Notes: generated by a model not told the origin, from the letters alone. A stretch of 64,000 bases of DNA from Streptomyces sp. AC512_CC834 (GCF_019049325.1 NZ_JAGMUO010000024.1:1-64000); one strand, 5' to 3'. Shown: positions 23,795-33,285, counted from the first letter of the stretch. A program made the numbers and translations.

Positions 23795-25120
23795 GTGGTG
23801 ACCAGCACAAAGCGCCACAAGCCCGATAGGCGCACCTACGTTCTCGACACCAGCGTCCTGCTGGCCGACCCGAACGCTCTGAACCGCTTCGACGAGCACG
23901 AAGTCGTGCTCCCGATCGTCGTGGTGACGGAGCTGGAGGCCAAACGGCACCATCCCGAACTCGGCTACTTCGCCCGGCAGGCCCTGCGCCTGCTCGACGA
24001 GTTCCGGGTACGGCACGGTCGCCTCGACGCCCCCATTCCGATCGGGGATCTCGGCGGCACCGTCCGGGTCGAGCTCAACCACTCGGACCCCAGCGTGCTG
24101 CCCAGCGGCTACCGCCTGGGGGACAACGACTCCCGCATCCTCGCGGTCGCCCGCAATCTGCAGGCGGAGGGATTCGACGTCACCGTCGTCTCGAAGGACC
24201 TCCCGCTCCGGATCAAGGCGTCCTCCGTCGGTCTCCTCGCCGAGGAGTACCGCGCCGAGCTGGCCATCACGGACGCCTCCGGCTGGACCGGAATGTCCGA
24301 ACTCACCCTGCCGGGTGAGCAGGTGGACGTGCTCTTCGAGGAGAGCCGGATCTACGTCCCCGAGGCCGCCGACCTGCCGGTGCACACCGGTCTGACCATC
24401 CAGTCGGAGCGCGGCAAGGCCCTCGGCCGGGTCACGCCCGACGGCAACGTCCGCCTGGTGCGCGGCGACCGGGAGGCGTTCGGCATCAAGGGCCGCAGCG
24501 CCGAGCAGCGGATCGCGCTCGACCTGCTCCTCGACCCGGACGTCGGCATCGTGTCGATGGGCGGCCGGGCAGGCACCGGCAAGTCGGCGCTGGCGCTGTG
24601 CGCGGGGCTGGAGGCCGTGCTGGAACGCCGGCAGCACCAGAAGGTGATGGTCTTCCGGCCGCTGTACGCCGTGGGCGGGCAGGAGCTGGGCTATCTGCCG
24701 GGCTCCGAGGCGGAGAAGATGAGCCCCTGGGCACAGGCGGTCTTCGACACCCTGTCGGCGGTCACCAGCCGGGAGGTCATCGAGGAGGTCACCGCCCGCG
24801 GCATGCTGGAGGTCCTCCCGCTCACCCACATCCGCGGCCGCTCGCTGCACGACGCGTTCGTGATCGTGGACGAGGCCCAGTCGCTCGAGCGGAACGTCCT
24901 GCTGACCGTGCTGTCCCGGATCGGGGCCAATTCACGGGTCGTACTCACCCATGACGTGGCACAGCGGGACAATCTGCGGGTGGGTCGGTACGACGGAGTC
25001 GTCGCCGTCATCGAGAAGCTGAAGGGGCATCCGCTCTTCGCGCACGTCACCCTGACGCGCTCCGAGAGGTCCCAGATCGCGGCCCTGGTGACCGAAATGC
25101 TGGAGGACGGCCACATCTGA
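23795..25120 (+). CDS. PIN-PhoH fusion protein (PhoH2 type)
   Basis: This 441-residue protein joins an N-terminal PIN RNase domain (about 14-150) to a C-terminal PhoH ATPase domain (about 235-441). PIN acidic residues are visible in [21 protein letters not shown] and [11 protein letters not shown]. The ATPase has Walker [12 protein letters not shown] and Walker [12 protein letters not shown]. Mycobacterial PhoH2 of this architecture is a sequence-specific RNA helicase and RNase. No PhoAT antitoxin-like gene lies directly upstream. The GTG start has GAGGGGG about 11 bases before it. The long region before it may be a leader. Confidence 0.92.
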   Translation: MVTSTKRHKPDRRTYVLDTSVLLADPNALNRFDEHEVVLPIVVVTELEAKRHHPELGYFARQALRLLDEFRVRHGRLDAPIPIGDLGGTVRVELNHSDPSVLPSGYRLGDNDSRILAVARNLQAEGFDVTVVSKDLPLRIKASSVGLLAEEYRAELAITDASGWTGMSELTLPGEQVDVLFEESRIYVPEAADLPVHTGLTIQSERGKALGRVTPDGNVRLVRGDREAFGIKGRSAEQRIALDLLLDPDVGIVSMGGRAGTGKSALALCAGLEAVLERRQHQKVMVFRPLYAVGGQELGYLPGSEAEKMSPWAQAVFDTLSAVTSREVIEEVTARGMLEVLPLTHIRGRSLHDAFVIVDEAQSLERNVLLTVLSRIGANSRVVLTHDVAQRDNLRVGRYDGVVAVIEKLKGHPLFAHVTLTRSERSQIAALVTEMLEDGHI

Positions 25121-25145
25121 CCCGTCTCTGACCCGTCCGAGAACT

Positions 25146-25164
25146 CCGACCCGGCAAGGGTCGG
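25146..25164 (+). terminator. Hairpin after phoH
   Basis: CCGACCC and GGGTCGG pair around GGCAA, 26 bases after the PhoH stop. There is no T run, so it is a possible terminator only. Confidence 0.45.
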
Positions 25165-25559
25165 TTACCCGGCAGTCGGCGCCGTCCGGAAAGGCCAAGA
25201 GCCTAGCCGGGCGGCGCCTCGGCGTGTGCGGGTTTCCGTGAATCCCCTGGGCCAAACGGGATGTGAGCTTTCACACGCAACACAGAATTGCCTCACCCCG
25301 CAGGGTTACGGCAGAGTCTCAGTCCTGTCAGGCCCCGCATACGACACACCTGTACCCCCAGCGGTACGGCACCACAGAAGCACCAGAGCCAACTCCATAG
25401 CCGAGTCGTATGCCGCCCGAGCACCACGCGGCGCTCCCCGTCGGGGAGTTGTCCACCGGGCCCGTGTCTCCCGTGACCCGTTAGTTGGGGAGGCCAGCGC
25501 CAGGGGCACGATTGCGTCCGCGAGGGTCACCGAAGCGGGCGATGCTGGAAGGAAACCGT
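25165..25559 (+). other. Leader region before the SLT transglycosylase gene
   Basis: About 395 bases without a gene. Short hairpins such as GTACC/GGTAC (near 25353-25368) and CTCCCC/GGGGAG (near 25433-25447) suggest a structured transcript. I do not recognise a riboswitch class with confidence. The gene has a GGAAGGA ribosome site. Confidence 0.4.
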
Positions 25560-26267
25560 GTGAGCCGGATCTCGGTCCGGGGATTCGCAGTGGCCTCGGC
25601 CACGGCGGTCACCGCCGTCGGAAGCGTCGTCGGAGTTGCCTCGGGCAGCGTCGCGCAGAACAACGACGACGCGGAGGCGACGGCAGCAGGCACGACGCTG
25701 CTTGCCGACATCCCCATGGGTGAGCAGGCGCAGGTGCAGACCGCGTCCCTGACGCAGCAGGCCGACGTGCAGGCCATCGCCGCGGACGCCACCGCCAAGA
25801 AGGATGCCGAGGAGTCGGCCCGCAAGGCAGCCGCCGAGTCCGCGATCGCCAAGAAGGAGGCCGCCGAGAAGGAGGCCAAGGCGAAGAAGGAGGCCGAGGA
25901 GCGGGAGAAGCTCGAGCAGGCCGCCAGCCGCAGCGCGAGCCGCGACGCCTCCGACATCCCGGTCCAGAGCTCGTACTCCGTGTCCGAGGTGCAGGCCATC
26001 GCCCGGCAGATCGTGCCGAGCGGGCAGTTCCAGTGCTTCAGCAACATCGTGGACCACGAGTCCACGTGGAACTACCAGGCGGTCAACCCCTCCTCGGGTG
26101 CGTACGGACTCGTCCAGGCGCTGCCCGCCGGCAAGATGTCGTCCGCGGGCGCCGACTGGCGGACCAACCCGGCCACCCAGATCAAATGGGGCGTCAACTA
26201 CATGAACGAGCGCTACGGCAGCCCGTGTGACGCCTGGGCGTACTGGCAGGCGAACGGCAGCTACTGA
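25560..26267 (+). CDS. Secreted SLT-domain lytic transglycosylase-like protein
   Basis: This 235-residue protein starts at the GTG at 25560, 7 bases after GGAAGG; a 25-residue longer frame lacks such a site. A signal peptide (about 1-30) is followed by a charged Ala/Lys/Glu coiled-coil region (about 75-130) and a C-terminal transglycosylase-like domain of about 85 residues. That domain shows FSNIVDHESTWNYQAVNPSSG, with the likely catalytic Glu in DHESTW, then AYGLVQALPAGKM and IKWGVNYMNERYGSPCDAW. Such enzymes cleave the glycan strand of peptidoglycan. The two Cys (QFQCF and SPCDAW) likely form a disulfide, common in actinobacterial members. Confidence 0.88.
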   Translation: MSRISVRGFAVASATAVTAVGSVVGVASGSVAQNNDDAEATAAGTTLLADIPMGEQAQVQTASLTQQADVQAIAADATAKKDAEESARKAAAESAIAKKEAAEKEAKAKKEAEEREKLEQAASRSASRDASDIPVQSSYSVSEVQAIARQIVPSGQFQCFSNIVDHESTWNYQAVNPSSGAYGLVQALPAGKMSSAGADWRTNPATQIKWGVNYMNERYGSPCDAWAYWQANGSY

Positions 26268-26295
26268 ATCCGGCGCCCCGCGCTCAACCCCGCAC

Positions 26296-26327
26296 AGCCC
26301 CTCACCGTCCTTACGGTGAGGGGCTTT
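26296..26327 (+). terminator. Terminator after the transglycosylase gene
   Basis: AGCCCCTCACCGT and ACGGTGAGGGGCT form a 13-bp stem around CCTT, followed by two T, 28 bases after the stop. Confidence 0.85.
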
Positions 26328-26406
26328 CGCGCTCCTGCCATGTACGGTCGGACCCGAAACGACTCCGGGGGGAGTGGTGGGGAAATACGGGGGAAGAGGA
26401 CGGATC

Positions 26407-27903
26407 ATGTCGCGAGTGCCAGGGTGGCTCGGCCGGCTCGGCGCCGGACTGACGCAGATGAGCGAGCGGTTGGACCAGCGTCGCGAGGCGGCGCGGCGGG
26501 ACGACGCCGACGCCGGACCGACGCCGGCCTCCAACCACTCCAACCACTCCGACCGCTCCAACCACTCCGGCCGCTCCGGTCGCTCCGACGACTCCGGCCA
26601 CTCCGGCCGTGTGTCGTCGTCCCCGGAGGACGCGGCACCTGAACACTCCTCATATTCCTCGCACTCCCCCGCCGACCCGGCACAGGCCGTGCCCTGGGGA
26701 GTACGGGTCGCCGCGGAGGCCGGGTGGCGGCTGCTGGTGCTCGCGGGCACCGTGTGGGTGCTGATGCGGGTCATCAGCGCCGTACAACTGGTGGTGCTGG
26801 CGTTCGTGGCCGCGCTGCTGATCACGGCGCTGCTCCAGCCGACCGTGGCCTGGCTGCGCCGGCACGGGGTGCCGCGGGGTCCTGCCACCGCCCTGACCGC
26901 GATCCTCGGGTTCGTGGTGATGGGGCTGATCGGCTGGTTCGTCACCTGGCAGGTCATGGAGAACATCGACAACCTCTCCGACCAGGTCCAGGACGGCATC
27001 GACGAGTTGCGCAACTGGCTGCTCAACAGCCCCTTCCACGTCACCGACAAGCAGATCAACGAGATCGCCAAGAACCTGCGCGACGCGGTCGGCGCCAACA
27101 CCGACCAGATCACGTCGGCCGGGCTCGAGGGCGTCACGGTCGTCGTCGAGGCGCTCACCGGCATCCTGCTGGCCGCCTTCTCCACGCTCTTCCTGCTCTA
27201 CGACGGCAAGCGCATCTGGCAGTGGTCGCTGAAGCTGGTACCGGCGGCCGCCCGGCCGGGCGTGGCAGGTGCGGGACCCCGCGCGTGGCGGACGCTGACC
27301 GCCTATGTGCGCGGCACGGTGATAGTCGCGCTGATCGACGCCATCTTCATCGGCCTCGGCATCTACTTCCTGGACGTGCCGATGGCCGTCCCGCTGGCCG
27401 TGTTCATCTTCCTGTTCGCCTTCATCCCGCTCGTCGGCGCCGTGATGTCGGGCGCGCTCGCGGTCGTCGTGGCACTGGTGACGCAGGGCATGTTCGCGGC
27501 GGTCATGACGCTCGTGGTGGTGCTGGTGGTGCAGCAGATCGAGGGGCACATCCTGCAGCCGTTCATCCTGGGGCGCGCGGTGCGGGTACATCCGCTGGCG
27601 GTGGTGCTGTCGGTGGCCGCGGGCGGCCTGGTGGCCGGCATCGGCGGCGCGGTGGTCGCCGTACCGCTGGTGGCGGTGACCAACACCGTCGTGGGCTATC
27701 TGCGGGCGTACTCCCGCGAGGCCGCCGTACGGCATACGCCGAAGCCGCACGGCGCCACCTCCACGGACGCCTCACCGGCGATCGATCCGCCGCCCGAGCC
27801 GCCCGAGCCGCCCGAGCCGCCCGAGTCGCCCAAGTCGCCCAAGCTGTCCAAGTCGTCGGCGTCGCCGGAGGGCGATCCACCGTCGGACACCTCCCCGGCG
27901 TGA
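26407..27903 (+). CDS. AI-2E family transporter (PerM/YdiK-like)
   Basis: This 498-residue protein starts at the ATG at 26407 after AGAGGA; a GTG 33 bases earlier is less likely. The membrane core (about 95-445) has the AI-2E pattern: helices VLAFVAALLITALLQPTVAWLRRHG, an extracytoplasmic helical domain with DQVQDGIDELRNWLL, and FIFLFAFIPLVGAVMSGALA before IEGHILQPFILGRAVRVHPL. Substrates of most members are unknown. The N-terminal tail has Ser-Asn-His/Ser-Gly-Arg repeats and the C-terminal tail Pro-Pro-Glu repeats, both low-complexity and cytoplasmic. Confidence 0.9.
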   Translation: MSRVPGWLGRLGAGLTQMSERLDQRREAARRDDADAGPTPASNHSNHSDRSNHSGRSGRSDDSGHSGRVSSSPEDAAPEHSSYSSHSPADPAQAVPWGVRVAAEAGWRLLVLAGTVWVLMRVISAVQLVVLAFVAALLITALLQPTVAWLRRHGVPRGPATALTAILGFVVMGLIGWFVTWQVMENIDNLSDQVQDGIDELRNWLLNSPFHVTDKQINEIAKNLRDAVGANTDQITSAGLEGVTVVVEALTGILLAAFSTLFLLYDGKRIWQWSLKLVPAAARPGVAGAGPRAWRTLTAYVRGTVIVALIDAIFIGLGIYFLDVPMAVPLAVFIFLFAFIPLVGAVMSGALAVVVALVTQGMFAAVMTLVVVLVVQQIEGHILQPFILGRAVRVHPLAVVLSVAAGGLVAGIGGAVVAVPLVAVTNTVVGYLRAYSREAAVRHTPKPHGATSTDASPAIDPPPEPPEPPEPPESPKSPKLSKSSASPEGDPPSDTSPA

Positions 27904-27908
27904 CGAAC

Positions 27909-27948
27909 GCGAAGGGCCCGCCCACCTCTCGGTGAGCGGGCCCTTCGC
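27909..27948. terminator. Bidirectional terminator between the AI-2E gene and ahpD
   Basis: GCGAAGGGCCCGC and GCGGGCCCTTCGC form a 13-bp perfect stem around a 14-base loop, between two convergent genes. Confidence 0.85.
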
Positions 27949-27967
27949 GTCGTGCGAACGGGAGTGC

Positions 27968-28504
27968 CTACTCGGCGGCCAGGACCGCCTCGGCGTCCAG
28001 CGTGACGCCGACGGCCTCGACCACGGCGGCGATCTTGAACGCCTCCTGGATCGTCTCGCGGTCGACACCGGCCTTGCGGAGCACCTGCTCGTGCGAGTCC
28101 AGGCACATGCCGCAGCCGTTGATGGCGGACACCGCGAAGGACCACAGCTCGAAGTCGACCTTGTCGACGCCCGGGTTGCCGATGACGTTCATCCGCAGGC
28201 CGGCGCGCAGAGTGCCGTACTCGTGGTCCGACAGCAGGTGCCGGGTGCGGTAGAAGACGTTGTTCATCGCCATGACGGCGGCGGCCGACTTGGCGGCCTT
28301 GTACGCCTCGGGCGTGAGGTTGGCCTTCGCCTCCGGCTCCAGTTCGCGCAGCACGATGGGGGAGCGGGAGGCGATGGCGGTCGCCAGCACGGTGCCCCAG
28401 AGCTGCTGCGCCGGGAGGTCGGAGTTGCCGATGACCGAGCCCAGGTTGAGCTTCAGGTCCTTGGCGTAGTCCGGTACGGCGGACTTCAGGGAGTCGAGAG
28501 ACAT
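27968..28504 (-). CDS. ahpD: Alkyl hydroperoxidase AhpD
   Basis: This 178-residue protein has the AhpD signature [12 protein letters not shown], with Cys131 and Cys134 as the redox pair, His138 and Glu119, matching the proton-relay layout of mycobacterial AhpD. It reduces AhpC in actinobacteria, taking electrons from a lipoyl carrier. It lies 6 bases downstream of ahpC in the same operon, divergent from oxyR. Length and motifs match the family fully. Confidence 0.96.
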   Translation of the reverse strand: MSLDSLKSAVPDYAKDLKLNLGSVIGNSDLPAQQLWGTVLATAIASRSPIVLRELEPEAKANLTPEAYKAAKSAAAVMAMNNVFYRTRHLLSDHEYGTLRAGLRMNVIGNPGVDKVDFELWSFAVSAINGCGMCLDSHEQVLRKAGVDRETIQEAFKIAAVVEAVGVTLDAEAVLAAE

Positions 28505-28510
28505 GTCAGA

Positions 28511-29065
28511 TCACTCCCCGGAGAGCAGCGCGACCGGGTCAAGGGTCTCGTCGCCCTTGCTCCAGTTGCACGGGCAGAGCTCGTCGGTCTGCAGGGCGTC
28601 GAGGACCCGCAGGACCTCCTTGGGGTTACGGCCGACCGAGCCGGCGGTCACCATGGAGAACTGGATCTCGTTGTTCTGGTCCACGATGAACACGGCGCGC
28701 TTGGCGAAGCCGTCCTCGCCCTCGATGCCGAGGTCGCGCATCAGCTCGTGCCGGGAGTCCGCCATCATCGGGAACGGCAGGCCGGTCAGGTCCGGGTGGT
28801 CCTTGCGCCAGGCGTGGTGGACGAACTCGGAGTCGCCGGAGAAGCCGAGGACCTGGGCGTCACGGTCGGCGAACTCGTCGTTCAGCTTGCCGAAGGCGGC
28901 GATCTCGGTCGGGCACACGAAGGTGAAGTCCTTGGGCCACGCGAAGACGACCTTCCACTGACCCTCGTAGGTCTTGTGGTTGATCTGCTCGAACTCCTCG
29001 CCCTTCTCCAGCGAGACACAGGCGGTCAGATCGAACTCGGGGAACTTGTCACCGACAGTGAGCAC
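28511..29065 (-). CDS. ahpC: Alkyl hydroperoxide reductase subunit AhpC
   Basis: This 184-residue peroxiredoxin has the peroxidatic Cys51 in DFTFVCPTEIAAFG and C-terminal Cys164 and Cys166 (DELCPCNW), as in mycobacterial-type AhpC. It detoxifies hydrogen peroxide and organic peroxides in the cytosol. The start at 29065 faces oxyR across 138 bases, so OxyR probably controls it from the shared region; this arrangement is known in Streptomyces. No truncation is seen. Confidence 0.97.
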   Translation of the reverse strand: MLTVGDKFPEFDLTACVSLEKGEEFEQINHKTYEGQWKVVFAWPKDFTFVCPTEIAAFGKLNDEFADRDAQVLGFSGDSEFVHHAWRKDHPDLTGLPFPMMADSRHELMRDLGIEGEDGFAKRAVFIVDQNNEIQFSMVTAGSVGRNPKEVLRVLDALQTDELCPCNWSKGDETLDPVALLSGE

Positions 29066-29203
29066 GCGCTCTCCAAAAAGTGCAGCGAGGAAACGCCCGG
29101 ATTGCGAGCGTTTCCCACGGGTTGGACGTTAATGATGTTGGCACAGGGTGCATTGATTAGTGAAATAGCTACACTTGGTCGAGTTGATCGGAGGTGGCTA
29201 TTA
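29066..29203. promoter_or_regulatory. Divergent ahpC/oxyR control region
   Basis: The 138 bases between the two starts include an AT-rich core (about 29125-29185, with TTAATGATG and GATTAGTGAAATAGC) unlike its surroundings. OxyR binding sites (ATAG/CTAT half-sites at spacing) would be expected here; GATTAG and AATAGCTA are partial matches. Exact sites cannot be fixed by eye. Confidence 0.6.
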
Positions 29204-30142
29204 GTGGCAGGTAAGAAGAGGCAGCCCAGCCTCGCCCAACTGCGGGCTTTCGACGCGGTCGCCGAGCATCTGCATTTCCGCGACGCCGCCGCCGCGATCG
29301 GTATGAGCCAGCCGGCGCTCTCGGGCGCCGTTTCCGCCCTGGAGGAGGCACTGGGTGTCACCCTCCTGGAGCGTACGACGCGCAAGGTGCTGCTCTCGCC
29401 GGCCGGCGCCCGGCTCGCGGTGCGGACCAAGGCGGTACTGGCGGAGGTGGGCGCGCTGCTGGCGGAGGCGGAGGCGGTACGGGCGCCGTTCACCGGGGCG
29501 CTGCGGCTCGGGGTCATCCCGACGGTGGCGCCGTACCTGCTGCCGAGCGTGCTGCGTCTCGTCCACGACCGTTACCCGGACCTCGACCTCCAGGTCCACG
29601 AGGAGCAGACCGCGAGCCTTCTGGACGGCCTCACGACCGGCCGTCTCGACCTGCTTCTGCTGGCGGTGCCCCTGGGCGTGCCCGGAGTGACGGAACTCCC
29701 CCTCTTCGACGAGGACTTCGTCCTCGTCACGCCGCTGGACCACCGGCTCGGGGGCCGGGAGGGGCTCTCGCGTGCGGTGCTGCGCGAGCTGAAGCTGCTG
29801 CTGCTCGACGAGGGGCACTGCCTGCGCGACCAGGCGCTCGACATCTGCCGGGAGGCGGGCCGCGCGGGTGTCCCGGCGACGACCACGGCCGCCGGTCTGT
29901 CGACGCTGGTGCAACTGGTGGCCGGCGGGCTCGGGGTGACGCTGCTGCCGCGCACCGCCGTCCGCGTGGAGACCTCCCGCTCCAGCCAGCTCCTCACCGC
30001 CTCCTTCGCCGACCCGGCCCCCACCCGCCGCATCGCCCTCGCCATGCGCACGGGCGCGGCCCGCTCGGCGGAGTACGAGGAACTGGCGTCGGCCCTCCGG
30101 GAGGCGATGACGGACCTGCCGGTCCGGACGGTGCACGACTGA
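29204..30142 (+). CDS. oxyR: LysR-family peroxide sensor OxyR
   Basis: This 312-residue protein starts at the GTG at 29204, just after GGAGGTGG. It has a LysR helix-turn-helix (about 8-66) and a sensor domain with the redox pair Cys206 and Cys215 in LDEGHCLRDQALDICREAG, aligning with the disulfide pair of Escherichia coli OxyR. In Streptomyces OxyR activates the divergent ahpC-ahpD operon on peroxide stress. A plus-strand frame continues far upstream through ahpD and ahpC but is non-coding there. Assignment is firm from the Cys motif plus the neighbours. Confidence 0.96.
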   Translation: MAGKKRQPSLAQLRAFDAVAEHLHFRDAAAAIGMSQPALSGAVSALEEALGVTLLERTTRKVLLSPAGARLAVRTKAVLAEVGALLAEAEAVRAPFTGALRLGVIPTVAPYLLPSVLRLVHDRYPDLDLQVHEEQTASLLDGLTTGRLDLLLLAVPLGVPGVTELPLFDEDFVLVTPLDHRLGGREGLSRAVLRELKLLLLDEGHCLRDQALDICREAGRAGVPATTTAAGLSTLVQLVAGGLGVTLLPRTAVRVETSRSSQLLTASFADPAPTRRIALAMRTGAARSAEYEELASALREAMTDLPVRTVHD

Positions 30143-30154
30143 GGGACGGCGCAC

Positions 30155-30210
30155 GACTGAGGGACCGAGCGGCCACCCGGGCGGTCGCGCGGCCGCTCAG
30201 TCCCTCGGTC
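30155..30210. terminator. Bidirectional terminator-like inverted repeat after oxyR
   Basis: Two 20-base arms pair with one mismatch and one wobble (GACTGAGGGACCGAGCGGCC at 30155-30174 with 30191-30210) around a 16-base loop. The right arm continues as tandem CTCAGTCCCTCGGTCC units. It lies between convergent oxyR and the ABC permease. Confidence 0.7.
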
Positions 30211-30256
30211 CCTCAGTCCCTCGGTCCCCCTGCCCCTCGGTCATCGAACCGCGGGG

Positions 30257-32599
30257 CTACTCCGTGCGCAGCCCCTCCGGCCGCATCAGCCGCAGCAGCG
30301 GAGGCAGGCTGCACAGCGTCACCGCCAGGACGACCGCCGCGCCGATGCCGGTCATGGACAGGACGCCGGTCCAGTCGACGTGGACCGGGGTGTTCGTCAT
30401 CTTCAGCAGCACCGTGCCCAGCGTCAGCCCCACCACCGAGGCCAGCACCAGGCCGAGCGCGATGGGAATCGCCGTCTGCCACAGGACCGACACGCTCAGC
30501 GTGCGGCGCCGGGTGCCGAAGGCGACCAGGGCCGACAGCAGCTTCTTGCGCTCGCGCAACTGCTCAAGCTGCGAGACCAGCAGACTGGCCCCGATCAGCG
30601 CCAGCACACACGCCGCCCCGACGAGCAGACCGGTGCGGATGGCGTCGAAGCGGTCGGTCCGCTCCGTCTCCGACCACGTCATGGTGTCCGCCAGGGGGTC
30701 GATGCCCGCCGCGGTGTTCCGCACCAGGTCGTGCACGTCCGCCACCGACTCGTCGAGCTTCAGGTAGGCGTGACCCTCCAGGGTCGGCGCGAGCGCCTCG
30801 GGCATCGCCTTCGGCGTGATCAGGAAGCCGCCGCGGTCGGTCCCGGCCAGCAGACCCTTGCGCGGCTTCGCCGCCTTCACGTCCTGCGGCACCGTCCAGG
30901 GGACCTCCCGGCCCTTCGGACTGCCCTCGTACGACGGGTCCGCGTACAGCTTCCGGCCCGGTTCGCCGAACTCGGACTCGTCGAGCCCGGTGTCCCACTC
31001 GGAGCCGTGCACGGCGAACACGTCACCGTCGCGGCACGAGGAGAGGTTGGCGATCTCGCGCAGCGCCGTACAGTCGCCCACGGTCAGCATCGTGCCGTTC
31101 TCCGGGTCCGCGGCGCTGTCGCCGAGGTAGCCCTCGCCGTAGGCGTAGACCGCCGTCACGCCCTCGGTGTCGCGGAACTTCTGGGCGGCGGACGCCAGCG
31201 GCACCTCGGTCGGCAGCGTCGCCTCCATCTGTGCCAGCGAGGTGTCCTGCCCGGTGGACTTGGTGTAGTCGTTTTCGACGCCGGCGAACAGCATCTGCAG
31301 CGCGATCGCCCCGGCCACCGCCACCGCGATGCCGTTGACCATACGGGCGGCCGTACCGCTGCTGAGCTGCAGCCTGCGCACGGCCAGTTGCCAGGCCACG
31401 CCGCCGGAACCGAGCCGGCCGACGACCGCCTCCACGATCCACGGCAGCAGCGCGGTCACGCCGACCAGGAGCAGCACGACGCCGCCGGTCACCAGATACT
31501 GGTTGAAGTCGCCGTTCTCGCGTCCGTTGCCGATCATCGGGTAGAGCATGGCCAGTCCGGCCAGCGGCAGCAGCAGCCGCCACCACAGCCGGCGCCGCCG
31601 CGGGCTCCCCGAACGCACCACGCCGAGCGGTTCGATGACCACCCCGCGCAGCGCGAACAGCGTCACCAGTACGGCCGCCGCCGGTACCGCCACCGCCACC
31701 AGCAGGGCCAGCAGCGGCGAGGGGTTGAGGTAGCTCGGGAACACGCTGATGCCGAACACCTCGGCCGAGCCCGCGAGCCGGCGCCCGACCATGAAGAACC
31801 CGGCGCCGAAGACGAGCCCCAGCACCGCGCCCGCCATTGCCTCGCCGGCGGCGATCCGCCGGGTCATGTGGCTGTCCGAGCCCACCAGCCGCAGCGCCGC
31901 GAGCCGCCGGTCCCGCCGCTCGCCGCCGAACCGTACGGCCGCGGCGATGAAGACGGCGACCGGCATCAGCAGCACCACGAAGACGACGAGGATCAGCAGG
32001 AGCAGTACCGGGTCGGACCGCTCGGAAACGGGCTCCGGGTCTCCGAACCGGTCGATCCGTTCGATCCGGCCGCTCTGGAAGTGCGACGCGAGCCCTTCGG
32101 CGCCCTGGTAGAAGGCGAGTTCGGCCGAGCCGATCAGCCCGCTCTCCCCGATCGTGCCGACGATCCGGTCCGGCAGCCGCTCGCGCAGGAGGGCGCCGGA
32201 GTCCGACTCCAGCAACTCCTTCAGCGCGGGGGACACCACCATCTCGCCCTCCGCCGGGAACTTCTCCAGACCCGGCGGCAGCGGCGCCCGCGGCCCCTCG
32301 GGCTCGAGAGCCCGGCCCCGGACGTTGTCCTGACGGAAGTCCGTGTCGACCCTGGCGACCACGAGGGTGTCGTTCGCCTTCGGCATCTGTTGGCTGGAGA
32401 AGGAGATGTCGGAGCGTGCCGACTCCCGTTCGTGCCGGACGGTCAGCGCGTTCGGCAGCGCCGTCGTCAGCAGGAGCAGCGCCACGCCGAGTCCGACGCC
32501 CACGGCCGTCAGGACGGCCCGCGTCCAGCCCTCACGCCCGCCGGTGAAGGCGAAGCGGACGCCCAGCGTCAGGTCGGCGGCCCACTGGCGGACGTTCAT
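30257..32599 (-). CDS. FtsX-like ABC transporter permease (MacB type)
   Basis: This 780-residue protein has an N-terminal membrane helix (about 25-47), then a long extracytoplasmic domain. An FtsX-like set of helices lies at about 190-330, and further helices at about 350-430 are followed by a second extracytoplasmic domain and another FtsX set at the C-terminus (about 645-780). This two-FtsX layout is typical of Streptomyces permeases that export peptides or lipids or resist antimicrobials. The ATPase gene overlaps its start by four bases. Substrate unknown; PadR control suggests induction by a drug-like compound. Confidence 0.88.
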   Translation of the reverse strand: MNVRQWAADLTLGVRFAFTGGREGWTRAVLTAVGVGLGVALLLLTTALPNALTVRHERESARSDISFSSQQMPKANDTLVVARVDTDFRQDNVRGRALEPEGPRAPLPPGLEKFPAEGEMVVSPALKELLESDSGALLRERLPDRIVGTIGESGLIGSAELAFYQGAEGLASHFQSGRIERIDRFGDPEPVSERSDPVLLLLILVVFVVLLMPVAVFIAAAVRFGGERRDRRLAALRLVGSDSHMTRRIAAGEAMAGAVLGLVFGAGFFMVGRRLAGSAEVFGISVFPSYLNPSPLLALLVAVAVPAAAVLVTLFALRGVVIEPLGVVRSGSPRRRRLWWRLLLPLAGLAMLYPMIGNGRENGDFNQYLVTGGVVLLLVGVTALLPWIVEAVVGRLGSGGVAWQLAVRRLQLSSGTAARMVNGIAVAVAGAIALQMLFAGVENDYTKSTGQDTSLAQMEATLPTEVPLASAAQKFRDTEGVTAVYAYGEGYLGDSAADPENGTMLTVGDCTALREIANLSSCRDGDVFAVHGSEWDTGLDESEFGEPGRKLYADPSYEGSPKGREVPWTVPQDVKAAKPRKGLLAGTDRGGFLITPKAMPEALAPTLEGHAYLKLDESVADVHDLVRNTAAGIDPLADTMTWSETERTDRFDAIRTGLLVGAACVLALIGASLLVSQLEQLRERKKLLSALVAFGTRRRTLSVSVLWQTAIPIALGLVLASVVGLTLGTVLLKMTNTPVHVDWTGVLSMTGIGAAVVLAVTLCSLPPLLRLMRPEGLRTE

Positions 32600-33285
32600 A
32601 CGACCCGCTCCATGTCCCGGGACTTGCCGTCGCGTACGACGATCTCGCGGTCGGAGTAGGCGGCCACCCGTGCCTCGTGGGTGACCAGGACGACGGCAGC
32701 GTTGGTGGAGCGGGCGGCGTCGGTGAGGAGTTCCATGACGCGCTCGCCGTTGAGGGAGTCCAGCGCGCCGGTCGGTTCGTCGGCGAAGAGCACACGCGGG
32801 TTGGTGACCAGGGACCGGGCCACGGCGACCCGCTGTCCCTGGCCGCCGGAGACCTCGCCGGGGCGCTTCTTCCCGAGGTCGTCGACCTCCAGCCGTTCCA
32901 TCCAGGTCAGCGCGGCCCGCTCGGCCTCCTTGCGGGAGGTGCCGTTCAGACGCAGCGGCAGGGCGACGTTCTCGACGCAGGTCAGCTCCGGCACGAGCTG
33001 ACCGAACTGGAACACGAACCCGAACTCCGAGCGGCGCAGCGCACTGCGCTGGGCGTCGGACATGGCGGACAGCTCACGCCCGTTGTACGTGATCGTCCCC
33101 GAGTCGGGCGGGACGATGCCGGCGAGGCAGTGCAGCAGCGTCGACTTGCCGGACCCCGAGGGGCCCATGACGGCGACGACCTCGCCGGGGTGGATGGAGA
33201 ACTCGGCGCCGTCGAGGGCGAGAGTGGGGCCGTAGGCCTTGCACAGTTGCTCGGCCGAGAGCAGCGAACCTGCGGGAGGAGTCAT
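32596..33285 (-). CDS. ABC transporter ATP-binding protein (MacB/LolD type)
   Basis: This 229-residue ATPase has Walker A GPSGSGKST, signature VSGGQGQRVAVARSL, Walker B VLFADEPTGALD and a switch His in VLVTHEARV, all intact. The LolD/MacB-like sequence and length fit the FtsX-type permease downstream, with which it overlaps (ATGA). Its own start overlaps the end of the padR gene by four bases. The three genes thus form one coupled operon. Confidence 0.94.
   Translation of the reverse strand: MTPPAGSLLSAEQLCKAYGPTLALDGAEFSIHPGEVVAVMGPSGSGKSTLLHCLAGIVPPDSGTITYNGRELSAMSDAQRSALRRSEFGFVFQFGQLVPELTCVENVALPLRLNGTSRKEAERAALTWMERLEVDDLGKKRPGEVSGGQGQRVAVARSLVTNPRVLFADEPTGALDSLNGERVMELLTDAARSTNAAVVLVTHEARVAAYSDREIVVRDGKSRDMERVV

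Noticed and set aside
23275..23829. Plus-strand frames between the candidate small RNA and phoH (for example 23275-23829 and 23490-23801)
   Set aside because: They cross the terminator hairpin or lack ribosome sites and steady codon bias; PhoH similarity begins only after 23795.
25300..25520. Possible c-di-AMP (ydaO) riboswitch before the SLT transglycosylase gene
   Set aside because: Only a loose match to the 3' element (GACCCGTTAGTTGGGG) is present; I cannot find the 5' GGGGGA and GGGTGAA elements. A covariance search would settle it.
27932..29203. Plus-strand extension of the oxyR frame back through ahpD and ahpC
   Set aside because: The bases encode AhpD and AhpC on the minus strand with full motifs; OxyR homology begins at the GTG at 29204 behind a good ribosome site.
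30380..32659. A 759-codon plus-strand frame over the ABC permease
   Set aside because: Composition is dominated by His/Gln/Arg/Asp without domains, while the minus strand gives a complete FtsX-type permease.
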